Assembly: GCA_030830465.1 (NCBI GenBank)
Contig: JAURMY010000422.1
Span: forward strand, 1 to 5,065
DNA from: Alphaproteobacteria bacterium
Lineage (GTDB): Bacteria > Pseudomonadota > Alphaproteobacteria > Rhodobacterales > Rhodobacteraceae
Direction: 5' to 3'
DNA length: 5,065 nucleotides
Shown here: one piece after another, positions 1-5,065 of the stretch
Layout: each line of letters opens with the position of its first letter
How positions within the stretch are numbered: position 1 is the first letter of the stretch
Translations under genes and position numbers: made by a program
The notes under the pieces: generated by a model
The model's database searches: none
What the model was told of the DNA's origin: nothing
The model's input: only the letters and a program-made list of their open reading frames with translations

Positions 1-4
1 CATC

Positions 5-43
5 GGCCCCGTCTTTCGCGCGCAATTCTGCCTGACGCGGGCC
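5..43 (+). terminator. Possible intrinsic terminator hairpin for a gene left of the window
   Basis: Bases 5-13 pair with 34-43 to form a nine-base-pair GC-rich stem with one bulged C (38) and a 20-base loop. A T-rich stretch follows (44-63, ending GGTTTGGTTTT) rather than a clean T run. This would suit termination of a + strand transcript entering from the left, but the large loop and the loose T tract make it weak. No gene end is visible in 1-43 to anchor it. Confidence 0.2.
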
Positions 44-80
44 TATCATTCTGGTTTGGTTTTGAAAACACAAGAACGGC

Positions 81-97
81 CCGCTGTGATTCAGCGG
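81..97. repeat. Perfect small hairpin (6-bp stem, 5-base loop)
   Basis: CCGCTG (81-86) and CAGCGG (92-97) are exact inverted repeats around the loop TGATT. On the - strand the stem lies about 90 bases downstream of the MAPEG stop and is followed by GCCGTTCTTGTGTTTTC, a T-rich but broken tract, so it could act as a weak terminator for that gene. On the + strand it sits just before the nested inverted repeats at 112-179 and could be part of the same structured element. Confidence 0.4.
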
Positions 98-111
98 ATA
101 ATGCAAATCTC

Positions 112-179
112 ACAAATCGTGATGCGTGTTCTCATGCATCTTTGCTAGCGCCTCGCCGAAAGCAGAGCAAGCGATTTGT
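112..179 (+). ncRNA. Candidate structured RNA element: three-way junction of nested inverted repeats
   Basis: Three stems nest compactly. P1 is ACAAATCG (112-119) with CGATTTGT (172-179), extended by a T120-G171 wobble. P2 is GATGCGTG (121-128) with CATGCATC (133-140), closed by the four-base loop TTCT. P3 is TTTGCT (141-146) with AGCAGA (161-166); C140-G167 could extend it, competing with P2. GCG (148-150) and CGC (154-156) can pair inside the P3 loop. All non-Watson-Crick pairs (120-171, 126-135, 142-165) are G-U on the + strand but would be A-C mismatches on the - strand, which favours a + strand RNA. It matches no RNA family I recognise, and no promoter or terminator is clear. It could instead be a palindromic repeat or part of the MAPEG 3' region. 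Confidence 0.35.
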
Positions 180-186
180 CGCGGTG

Positions 187-648
187 CTATTTGAACAGGA
201 TGATCCGAAGAATATCCAGTGCCATCAAGATTACGATCAACGACCCGATGGTGTAAAAAACCGACCGGACCTCGTGACTTTGCTTGGTGGCATAAGACAG
301 CGCATGAAGCGCCCGCGCCCCGGCAAAGCCGTAAAACAGGCATTGCGCCACCAAAAGCGAAGGTTCGGTCAAAACATAGATCAAGCCGCAGGCCAGAAAA
401 GCCGGAATGTTTTCCAGATCGTTGCGATGCATCCTGCGCGACCGGTCCACATAGTCGTTGATCTCAAGTTGCGCCGGATCAGGGATGGGATTTAGCAGGC
501 CTTTTTGAAGATCTTCGGGGCTGGCAAATCCAGATCTGGTCTTCATCATCCGGTAAACCGTCATCCACCCCTGACCCATAACCTTAAGGATCATCAGCGC
601 AGCGGCGACCGCATAGGCCGAAAACACCGGATTTTCCAAACTTAACAT
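187..648 (-). CDS. MAPEG family membrane protein, microsomal glutathione S-transferase 1-like
   Basis: A 153-residue integral membrane protein with four likely hydrophobic helices at about residues 9-27, 80-94, 97-117 and 128-151. The diagnostic stretch is at residues 69-81, RSRRMHRNDLENI. It closely matches the glutathione-binding signature of MGST1-type MAPEG proteins (R-x-R-R-x-H-x-N-D-L-E-N-I), and GARALHALSYA (110-120) matches their fourth-helix-side GAR motif. Length agrees with the family (about 130-160). Known MAPEG members work as trimers in the membrane and conjugate glutathione to, or reduce peroxides of, hydrophobic compounds; the exact bacterial substrate cannot be read from sequence. 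The ATG at 646-648 is preceded by AGGGAGAG at a normal distance. The gene is transcribed divergently from the aminotransferase operon and appears monocistronic. Confidence 0.9.
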   Translation of the reverse strand: MLSLENPVFSAYAVAAALMILKVMGQGWMTVYRMMKTRSGFASPEDLQKGLLNPIPDPAQLEINDYVDRSRRMHRNDLENIPAFLACGLIYVLTEPSLLVAQCLFYGFAGARALHALSYATKQSHEVRSVFYTIGSLIVILMALDILRIILFK

Positions 649-652
649 AAAT

Positions 653-660
653 CTCTCCCT
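653..660 (-). promoter_or_regulatory. Ribosome binding site of the MAPEG gene
   Basis: Read on the - strand this is AGGGAGAG, ending four bases before the ATG at 648. The purine-rich core supports that ATG as the start. No other in-frame start upstream is needed to complete the first transmembrane helix. Confidence 0.7.
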
Positions 661-681
661 GGTCCTGCTCCGTTTGACTAA

Positions 682-710
682 AATCTAGCCGAGGACACAG
701 ACCGCGCCAA
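682..710 (-). promoter_or_regulatory. Putative sigma-70-type promoter of the MAPEG gene
   Basis: On the - strand TTGGCG (710-705) and TAGATT (687-682) are separated by exactly 17 bases. Each hexamer matches four of six consensus positions. Initiation near 675 would give a leader of about 26 bases carrying the ribosome binding site. Spacing and placement are good but the hexamers are only moderate, so this is a prediction. I could not find a convincing matching promoter for the + strand operon in the same 148-base spacer. Confidence 0.35.
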
Positions 711-784
711 GCCACAACAGTTGGTGATGTTTGGCCCTTGCAACAGCGCAGAAATCATGGTCGCCTTGCAGTTTATCAAAGTCC

Positions 785-788
785 GGAG
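785..788 (+). promoter_or_regulatory. Ribosome binding site deciding the aminotransferase start
   Basis: GGAG lies eight bases upstream of the ATG at 797. The frame is open further up, with a TTG at 731, but the extra 22 residues (MALATAQKSWSP...) resemble no aminotransferase N-terminus. The 797 start gives the usual opening MKLSNRVLNI. Confidence 0.65.
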
Positions 789-796
789 TCGCCCAA

Positions 797-1972
797 ATGA
801 AACTGTCTAACCGCGTACTGAACATCAATAAAAGCGGCAGCGACGGCTGGGAGGTGTTCCTGAAGGCCCGCCAGATGATCGCCGAGGGGCAGGCTGTGGT
901 GGAACTGACCATTGGCGAGCATGACCGGCGCACCGATGCCAAGATCCTGAAGGCGATGTATGACAGTGCGGCGGCGGGCAATACCGGATATGCCTCGATC
1001 CCCGGCATCCAGCCCCTGCGCGAGGCGATCGCGGCGCGGGTTCAGGCCCGCACGGGCGTGGCAACCACGGCTGACAATATCGTTGTGACCCCCGGCGGTC
1101 AGGCGGCCCTGTTTGCCAGCCATATGGCGGTTTGTGATCCGGGCGACCGGGCGCTGTACCTCAACCCCTATTACGCCACCTATCCCGGCACATTGCGCGC
1201 AACCGGGCTGGTGGATGTGCCGGTGCCGACCCGGTCGGCCAACGCGTTCCAGCCCACCCGAGCCGAGCTTGACGCCTATGCCAAGGGCGCGAAATCCCTG
1301 CTGATCAACTCGCCCAACAACCCGTCCGGTGTGGTTTATTCGCGCGAAACCATGGAGACCATCGCGGATGTCGTCAAGGCGCATGACCTTTGGCTGATCT
1401 CGGACGAGGTTTACGACACGCAGGTTTGGGAAGGCACGCATATTTCGCCGCGCCAACTGCCCGGCATGGCGGAACGCACGCTGGTGATCGGCTCCATGTC
1501 CAAGAGCCACGCCATGACCGGCAGCCGCGTCGGCTGGGTGGTGGCGGCCCCCGAAGTGGCGCGCCGCCTGATTGATCTGTCCACCAACACCACCTATGGC
1601 GTGCCCGGTTTCATTCAGGAGGCCGCCCTGTTTGCCTTGCGTCAGGGCGATCCGTTGGAAGAAGAAATCGCCGCCCCTTTCCGCCGCCGCCGCGCGCTGG
1701 CGCGCGATGTTCTGAACGGGGCCAATGCGGTGCGGCTGGTGCCCTCGGGCGGGGCGATGTATCTGATGCTGGACATCCGCGCGACCGGGCTCAGCGGGCT
1801 TGATTTCGCTTATGCGCTGCTGGAACAGGAAAAAATCGCTGTGATGCCCGGCGAAAGCTTTGGCACATCGGCAGCCGGCCATCTGCGCGTGGCGATGACG
1901 ATTGACGACGACCGGTTCGTCGAGGCGTTGAAACGGCTGGTGGCCTTTGCGAAGGCAAGGGCCGCCGGTTGA
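797..1972 (+). CDS. Class I/II pyridoxal-phosphate-dependent aminotransferase (aspartate aminotransferase fold)
   Basis: A 391-residue fold-type I aminotransferase, a cytosolic enzyme that moves amino groups between an amino acid and a 2-oxo acid. Visible active-site features, with aspartate aminotransferase equivalents assigned by motif: Y65 in GNTGYAS; TPGGQAAL at 98-105 (cofactor-phosphate loop); N175 in NSPNNPSG (171-178); D203 and Y206 in SDEVY; the PLP Schiff-base lysine K236 in SMSKSHAMTGSRVGW (233-247) with phosphate-binding R244; and R364 in HLRVAM, which would hold the substrate carboxylate. The set is complete, so the enzyme should be active. The segment LTIGEHDRRTD (37-47) replaces the more usual G-x-P-D-F form, so the donor is uncertain and I do not assign aspC. 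It is the first gene of a three-gene operon, and its stop overlaps the next start. Confidence 0.93.
   Translation: MKLSNRVLNINKSGSDGWEVFLKARQMIAEGQAVVELTIGEHDRRTDAKILKAMYDSAAAGNTGYASIPGIQPLREAIAARVQARTGVATTADNIVVTPGGQAALFASHMAVCDPGDRALYLNPYYATYPGTLRATGLVDVPVPTRSANAFQPTRAELDAYAKGAKSLLINSPNNPSGVVYSRETMETIADVVKAHDLWLISDEVYDTQVWEGTHISPRQLPGMAERTLVIGSMSKSHAMTGSRVGWVVAAPEVARRLIDLSTNTTYGVPGFIQEAALFALRQGDPLEEEIAAPFRRRRALARDVLNGANAVRLVPSGGAMYLMLDIRATGLSGLDFAYALLEQEKIAVMPGESFGTSAAGHLRVAMTIDDDRFVEALKRLVAFAKARAAG
1952..1961 (+). promoter_or_regulatory. Ribosome binding site of the methyltransferase, inside the aminotransferase gene
   Basis: AAGGCAAGGG ends seven bases before TTG at 1969. The frame after that TTG has no ATG or GTG until well inside the conserved N-terminal region, so this site and the TTG are the best-supported start. 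Confidence 0.55.
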
Positions 1973-2781
1973 AGACGCCACCGGACAGCACCGCCAAGGT
2001 TACAGCGGCCAACCGGCAGGCATGGGACGCTTCGGCCCCCTATCACAGGGCCGGTGACGCCTGGGCGCGGCTGGTGACCGATCTGCGGCAACCGGGTTTT
2101 TCCTGTCTGGACGCGACATTGACCAAGGCTTTGCAAAACCTGCCGGTTGCGGGAAAGTCGGTGGCGCAGGTCGGATGCAACAATGGGCGCGAGGTTCTTT
2201 CGCTGGCGTCACTTGGCGCAGCGAACGTTCTGGGCATCGACCAGTCGAAGGCCTTTCTGGATCAGGCCCGCGAACTGGCGGCCCATGCCAAATCCAGTGC
2301 CGTGTTCCTGTGCGCCGACATCTACGCCCTGCCAGACGACACACCCCGGAATTTTGACGTCGCCCTGATCACCATTGGCGTGCTTTACTGGATGCCCGAC
2401 CTGCCCCGTTTCTTCACGATCCTTGCCGGATTGCTGAAACCCGGCGGCGTTCTGTTGATTTACGAAACCCATCCGTTTCTGGAAATGATGGACCCCGGCA
2501 AGGCTGATCCCGCGCGGCTGGTCTATTCCTATTTCAGAACCGAACCCTTCGTTGAAACCGACCCTATCGTCTATGAAGGCGCGCCCGCCGCCGAGATCAG
2601 CCCATCCTATTGGTTTTTGCACCGGGTTGGTGATATTCTGAACGCGGCGATTGCGGCGGGTCTGCGGATCGAAAGCTTCACGGAGTTTCCGCATTCCAAC
2701 CGCGAAGACCTGTACGATAAATATGAAAACCAACCGGCGCAACTGCCGATGTGCTTCACCCTGACCGCCCGCAAAACCTGA
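1969..2781 (+). CDS. Class I SAM-dependent methyltransferase
   Basis: A 270-residue Rossmann-fold methyltransferase expected to move a methyl group from S-adenosylmethionine to an unidentified, probably small, acceptor. Motif I is VAQVGCNNGRE (65-75), a glycine-poor but recognisable form of the SAM-binding loop. The acidic residue that binds the ribose is D91 in LGIDQS, and ADIYALP (116-122) contacts the adenine. FDVALITIGVLYWMPDL (129-145) and LLKPGGVLLIYETHP (155-169) are motifs IV and VI. The C-terminal part (HRVGDILNAAIAAGLRIESFTEF, from 218) and the end LPMCFTLTARK resemble small-molecule methyltransferases rather than RNA or protein ones. Translation starts on TTG, which shares bases with the aminotransferase stop in a four-base TTGA overlap, implying coupled translation. 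The specific substrate is not recognisable. Confidence 0.88.
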   Translation: MKTPPDSTAKVTAANRQAWDASAPYHRAGDAWARLVTDLRQPGFSCLDATLTKALQNLPVAGKSVAQVGCNNGREVLSLASLGAANVLGIDQSKAFLDQARELAAHAKSSAVFLCADIYALPDDTPRNFDVALITIGVLYWMPDLPRFFTILAGLLKPGGVLLIYETHPFLEMMDPGKADPARLVYSYFRTEPFVETDPIVYEGAPAAEISPSYWFLHRVGDILNAAIAAGLRIESFTEFPHSNREDLYDKYENQPAQLPMCFTLTARKT

Positions 2782-2784
2782 GGA
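2781..2784 (+). promoter_or_regulatory. Ribosome binding site of the lyase-family gene, overlapping the methyltransferase stop
   Basis: AGGA begins on the last base of the methyltransferase stop TGA (2779-2781) and lies seven bases before ATG at 2792. A ribosome terminating on the upstream gene would sit on this site, which suits coupled translation. Confidence 0.65.
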
Positions 2785-2791
2785 ACCCCAT

Positions 2792-3610
2792 ATGTCCCGC
2801 CATGATCCCGGCCCCGCCTTTCGCGCCCTGCACCAGCCCGGCAACCCGTTCATTCTGGCCAATGCCTGGGATCGGGGCAGCGCCAAGATGCTGGCCGCCC
2901 TTGGAGCGCAGGCTTTGGCGACATCCTCGGGCGCCCATGCCTTTACCCTTGGCCGACCGGATCAGGGCACGATCACGCGGGACGAGGCGCTGGCCCATGC
3001 GGCCGATCTGGTTGCGGCCACGCCCCTGCCTGTGTCAGGCGATTTTGAAAACGGCTTTGGCGAAAGCCCGGAAACCTGTGCGGAAACCGTCAGGCTGGCC
3101 TGCGAGGCGGGTTTGGCCGGCATTTCGATTGAGGATACCGCCCTGCCCGGCAAGGGGGCCTATCCGTTTGAACTGGCGGTGGAACGCATCCGCGCCGCGG
3201 CGGCCGCAGCCCGCGCTCTGCCCCGTGATTTTGTGTTGGTGGCCCGCGCTGACGGCATTCTGACTGGTCAGTATAACATAGACGAAGCCCTGCGCCGCCT
3301 GCATGGCTTTGACGCCGCTGGGGCCGATTGCCTTTATGCCCCCTTCCCCAAAAGCCGCGAGGACCTGCGCCGTATCTGTGCCGAGATCAGGAAACCCGTC
3401 AACGCCCTGGCGGCAGGTCCGGGCAGCCAGATCAGCCGCACGGACTATGCGCAAATGGGTGTCGCGCGGATCAGTCTGGGCGCGGCCCTTGCCCGGGTGA
3501 CCCATAAAACCATCATCGACGCCGCCCACGCCATGTTTGATCAGGGCGATTTCACGCCGCTTGGCAATATGGCACCGGCCTCGGTGGTCGATCCGATGTT
3601 GATCCGCTAA
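2792..3610 (+). CDS. Isocitrate lyase/PEP mutase superfamily protein (C-C lyase-like, substrate unknown)
   Basis: A 272-residue alpha/beta-barrel protein of the PEP mutase/isocitrate lyase superfamily. These enzymes use Mg2+ to make or break C-C or P-C bonds of 2-oxo or 2-hydroxy acids. Landmarks: ANAWDRGSAKML (23-34), TSSGAHAFTLG (44-54), the metal site GDFENGFG (83-90, with D84 and E86), ISIEDT (111-116, E114), VARADG (150-155, R152) and PVNALAAGPG (202-211). The flexible loop that defines function reads ALPGKGAY (117-124). It lacks the N-S pair of true PEP mutase (EDK-x5-NS) and the catalytic cysteine of the KKCGH/KRCGH motif of isocitrate and methylisocitrate lyases. It is therefore probably another branch, such as an oxaloacetate-decarboxylase-like enzyme; this is inference. 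It is last in the operon, ten bases after the methyltransferase. Confidence 0.88.
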   Translation: MSRHDPGPAFRALHQPGNPFILANAWDRGSAKMLAALGAQALATSSGAHAFTLGRPDQGTITRDEALAHAADLVAATPLPVSGDFENGFGESPETCAETVRLACEAGLAGISIEDTALPGKGAYPFELAVERIRAAAAAARALPRDFVLVARADGILTGQYNIDEALRRLHGFDAAGADCLYAPFPKSREDLRRICAEIRKPVNALAAGPGSQISRTDYAQMGVARISLGAALARVTHKTIIDAAHAMFDQGDFTPLGNMAPASVVDPMLIR

Positions 3611-3709
3611 AGCGTTTTGCGTTTCACCTGAAACAAATTGCATCACCTAACGCGTTGAAATCTTTGATTTCGCACAGCGTTTGGTCAGTCACGTTCAACG
3701 CAATACGCT
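3611..3709. repeat. Imperfect palindromic intergenic element between convergent genes; possible bidirectional terminator
   Basis: Bases 3611-3631 and 3689-3709 are inverted repeats matching at 17 of 21 positions (AGCGT-x-TTGCGTT core). Inside, 3646-3653 pairs with 3677-3684 with one mismatch, and GAAATC/GATTTC (3657-3662/3666-3671) closes a perfect tip around TTT. The whole 99 bases can fold into one long hairpin, with an asymmetric bulge near 3632-3645. The left arm abuts the lyase TAA (3608-3610), and the right arm runs into the first base of the der stop (3709-3711). There is no T run, so it is not a textbook terminator, but it could stop or protect both transcripts. Its form resembles the dispersed REP/MITE-like palindromes of alphaproteobacterial intergenic regions; copy number cannot be seen here. 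Confidence 0.55.
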
Positions 3710-5065
3710 TAGGATTTCCGCTTGCCGCCCCAGCGCCCTTCCAGATGTTTGGTGACCTTGGTCACCTTCTTTTCCTTCTTGTCGCGGTAAGGGTTCTTGT
3801 CGCTTTGCGAGCGCAGATAAAGCCGGATCGGCGTGCCGGGCATGGCAAAGCTTTCGCGCAACCCGTTGACCAGATAGCGTGAATAGCTGTCCGGCAGCAG
3901 TTCGGGGTGCGAGCACATCACCACGAATGACGGCGGGCGGGTCTTGACCTGGGTCATATAGCGCAGGCGGATCCGCTTGCCGCCGGGCGCGGGTGGCGGG
4001 TGGCTTTCAAGCATGCCCACCAGCCAGCGGTTCAGACGCGCGGTCGACACCCGCATGTTCCAGGTTTCATAGGCTTTTTGAATGGCCGCATGCAGCCGGT
4101 CCAGCCCCTTGCCGGTCAGACCCGACACCATCACCATCGGTGCACCGCGCAACTGTGGCAGCAGGCGCTGGAACGCTTCGCGCAATTCCTTCAGCTTTTC
4201 CTGTTTTTCGCCTTCCAGATCCCATTTGTTGACCGCGACAACCACGGCGCGGCCCTCGCGTTCGGCCAGATCGGCGATGCGCAGATCCTGCTGTTCAAAC
4301 GAGCTTTCGACATCCAGCAGCACCACCACGACCTCGGCGAATTTGACCGCGCGCAGACCGTCGGAAACGCTGAGCTTTTCCAGCTTTTCCTGTACCTTGG
4401 CCTTTTTGCGCATGCCCGCCGTGTCAAAGATGCGCATTTTCGTGCCCATCCATTCGGTTTTCACCGAGATCGAGTCCCGCGTGATCCCGGCCTCGGGGCC
4501 GGTCAACAGCCGGTCTTCGCCGATGATCTTGTTGATCAAGGTCGATTTGCCCGCGTTGGGCCGGCCCACCACGGCGATCTGCATCGGCTTGCCGGTCGGC
4601 AGCAGGGGCCCGTCATCGTCTTCGCTGACATCGTCGGGAATATCGACATCGGTTTCCGGCTCAAACGACTCCTGGTCAAATTCCTCGGAAATCGGTTCCA
4701 GCAAGACGGCAAGGTCGACCATGCCCTGCCCGTGTTCGGCGGACATCTGGACCGGCTCACCCAGTCCCAGTTCATAGGCTTCCAGATAACCGGCCTCGGC
4801 GGCGCGGCCTTCGGATTTGTTGGCGGCCAGAATGACCCGGGCCGAGCGTTTGCGCAAAATTTCCGCGAACACGCGGTCGGAAGGGGTGATACCGACCCGG
4901 GCGTCGATCATGAAGAGGCAGACATCGGCCATGTCAACGGCCCGTTCTGTCAGCCGCCGCATGCGGCCTTGCAAGCTGTCATCGGTGATTTCTTCCAGAC
5001 CGGCGGTGTCGATCACGGTAAAGCGCATGTCGAACAGCTTGGCATCGCCCTCGCGCAGATCGCGC
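3709..5065 (-). CDS. der: Ribosome-assembly GTPase Der (EngA), N-terminus beyond the window
   Basis: Der is a double-GTPase protein needed for late assembly of the 50S ribosomal subunit. The visible 451 codons run in from the right edge; an internal Met codon at 5026-5028 is preceded by in-frame family sequence (REGDAKLFD), so it is not the start. Numbering from that Met: GTPase domain 1 shows G3 DTAG (7-10), G4 NKSE (70-73) and G5 SAE (96-98); its P-loop is missing off the edge. An acidic linker (114-139) follows. Domain 2 is complete: G1 GRPNAGKST (155-163), G2 T183 in ITRDS, G3 DTAG (202-205), G4 NKWD (267-270) and G5 SGLTGKG (302-308). A KH-like domain spans about 328-410 ([27 protein letters not shown]), and a basic tail ends in GGKRKS. 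The gene converges on the aminotransferase operon. Confidence 0.97.
   Translation of the reverse strand, partial: RDLREGDAKLFDMRFTVIDTAGLEEITDDSLQGRMRRLTERAVDMADVCLFMIDARVGITPSDRVFAEILRKRSARVILAANKSEGRAAEAGYLEAYELGLGEPVQMSAEHGQGMVDLAVLLEPISEEFDQESFEPETDVDIPDDVSEDDDGPLLPTGKPMQIAVVGRPNAGKSTLINKIIGEDRLLTGPEAGITRDSISVKTEWMGTKMRIFDTAGMRKKAKVQEKLEKLSVSDGLRAVKFAEVVVVLLDVESSFEQQDLRIADLAEREGRAVVVAVNKWDLEGEKQEKLKELREAFQRLLPQLRGAPMVMVSGLTGKGLDRLHAAIQKAYETWNMRVSTARLNRWLVGMLESHPPPAPGGKRIRLRYMTQVKTRPPSFVVMCSHPELLPDSYSRYLVNGLRESFAMPGTPIRLYLRSQSDKNPYRDKKEKKVTKVTKHLEGRWGGKRKS

Noticed and set aside
101..148. Possible 15-residue leader peptide MQISQIVMRVLMHLC on the + strand
   Set aside because: It has no proper ribosome binding site and no + strand gene follows within 600 bases. 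The bases are accounted for by the stems at 112-146.
112..179. Hammerhead ribozyme, riboswitch or tRNA as explanation of the three-way junction
   Set aside because: The hammerhead core CUGANGA is absent, although a GAAA occurs at 158-161. No TPP or purine riboswitch core is seen, and no tRNA T-loop or anticodon arm is present.
110..343. Open frame on the - strand ending MHENTHHDL, overlapping the MAPEG 3' end
   Set aside because: Most of it lies out of frame inside the MAPEG gene, it has no ribosome binding site, and its last part coincides with the inverted-repeat region, which explains the sequence better.
715..723. Short palindrome CAACAGTTG in the divergent spacer as a possible operator
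   Set aside because: It has only four paired bases per side with an odd centre, which is expected by chance. No second copy is seen in the spacer.
731..796. Aminotransferase start at TTG 731, giving 22 extra residues
   Set aside because: The extension is unlike family N-termini. The ATG at 797 has GGAG at eight bases and matches the expected beginning.
776..1981. Long open frame (401 codons) on the - strand opposite the aminotransferase
   Set aside because: It is an antisense shadow of a G/C-rich gene. Its translation is rich in H, R, G and Q with no domain logic, while the + strand frame has a full set of aminotransferase motifs.
2209..2886. Open frame of 225 codons on the - strand across the methyltransferase/lyase junction
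   Set aside because: It runs across two well-supported + strand genes, has a low-complexity composition and no recognisable motif.
797..3610. Phosphonate biosynthesis operon (PEP mutase plus aminotransferase)
   Set aside because: The PEP-mutase-like protein lacks the EDK-x5-NS motif, and there is no phosphonopyruvate decarboxylase or other phosphonate gene nearby.
4082..4777. Ser/Arg-rich open frame of 231 codons on the + strand opposite der
   Set aside because: This is the typical antisense composition of a high-GC gene; der on the - strand is unambiguous.

Overview
The window (about 60% G+C, strongly G/C-biased third positions) looks like chromosomal DNA of an alphaproteobacterium, most likely of the Rhodobacterales/Rhodobacteraceae. 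This rests on gene style, the alphaproteobacterial form of the GTPase Der (NKSE and GRPNAGKST motifs) and general composition. It is inference, not a database result. There is no insertion sequence, phage gene, CRISPR array or tRNA.

Layout. Positions 1-186 are non-coding and rich in inverted repeats: a GC-rich hairpin at 5-43, a perfect small hairpin at 81-97, and a compact set of nested stems at 112-179 that can fold as a three-way junction on the + strand. On the - strand, 187-648 encodes a MAPEG-family membrane protein resembling microsomal glutathione transferase 1, with a plausible promoter and a good ribosome binding site. A 148-base divergent spacer separates it from a tightly packed + strand cluster of three genes: a fold-type I PLP aminotransferase (797-1972), a class I SAM-dependent methyltransferase starting on TTG inside the aminotransferase stop (1969-2781), and a PEP mutase/isocitrate lyase superfamily enzyme (2792-3610). 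The - strand then carries the 3' nine tenths of der (3709-5065), the ribosome-assembly GTPase, whose N-terminus lies beyond the right edge. The 98 bases between the convergent stop codons are almost wholly an imperfect palindrome.

How the genes may work together. The three + strand genes overlap or nearly touch, so they are very probably one transcription unit and translationally coupled. Together they pair an amino/keto acid transaminase, a small-molecule methyltransferase and a 2-oxo/2-hydroxy acid C-C lyase-type enzyme, which suggests a small metabolic module. The sequence does not identify its substrate. The lyase-like protein lacks the residues diagnostic of true PEP mutase and of isocitrate/methylisocitrate lyase, so a phosphonate pathway is not supported. 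The MAPEG gene and der are separate transcription units.

Most interesting points: the + strand three-way-junction candidate at the left, the palindromic element between the convergent genes, and the uncharacterised three-gene operon.
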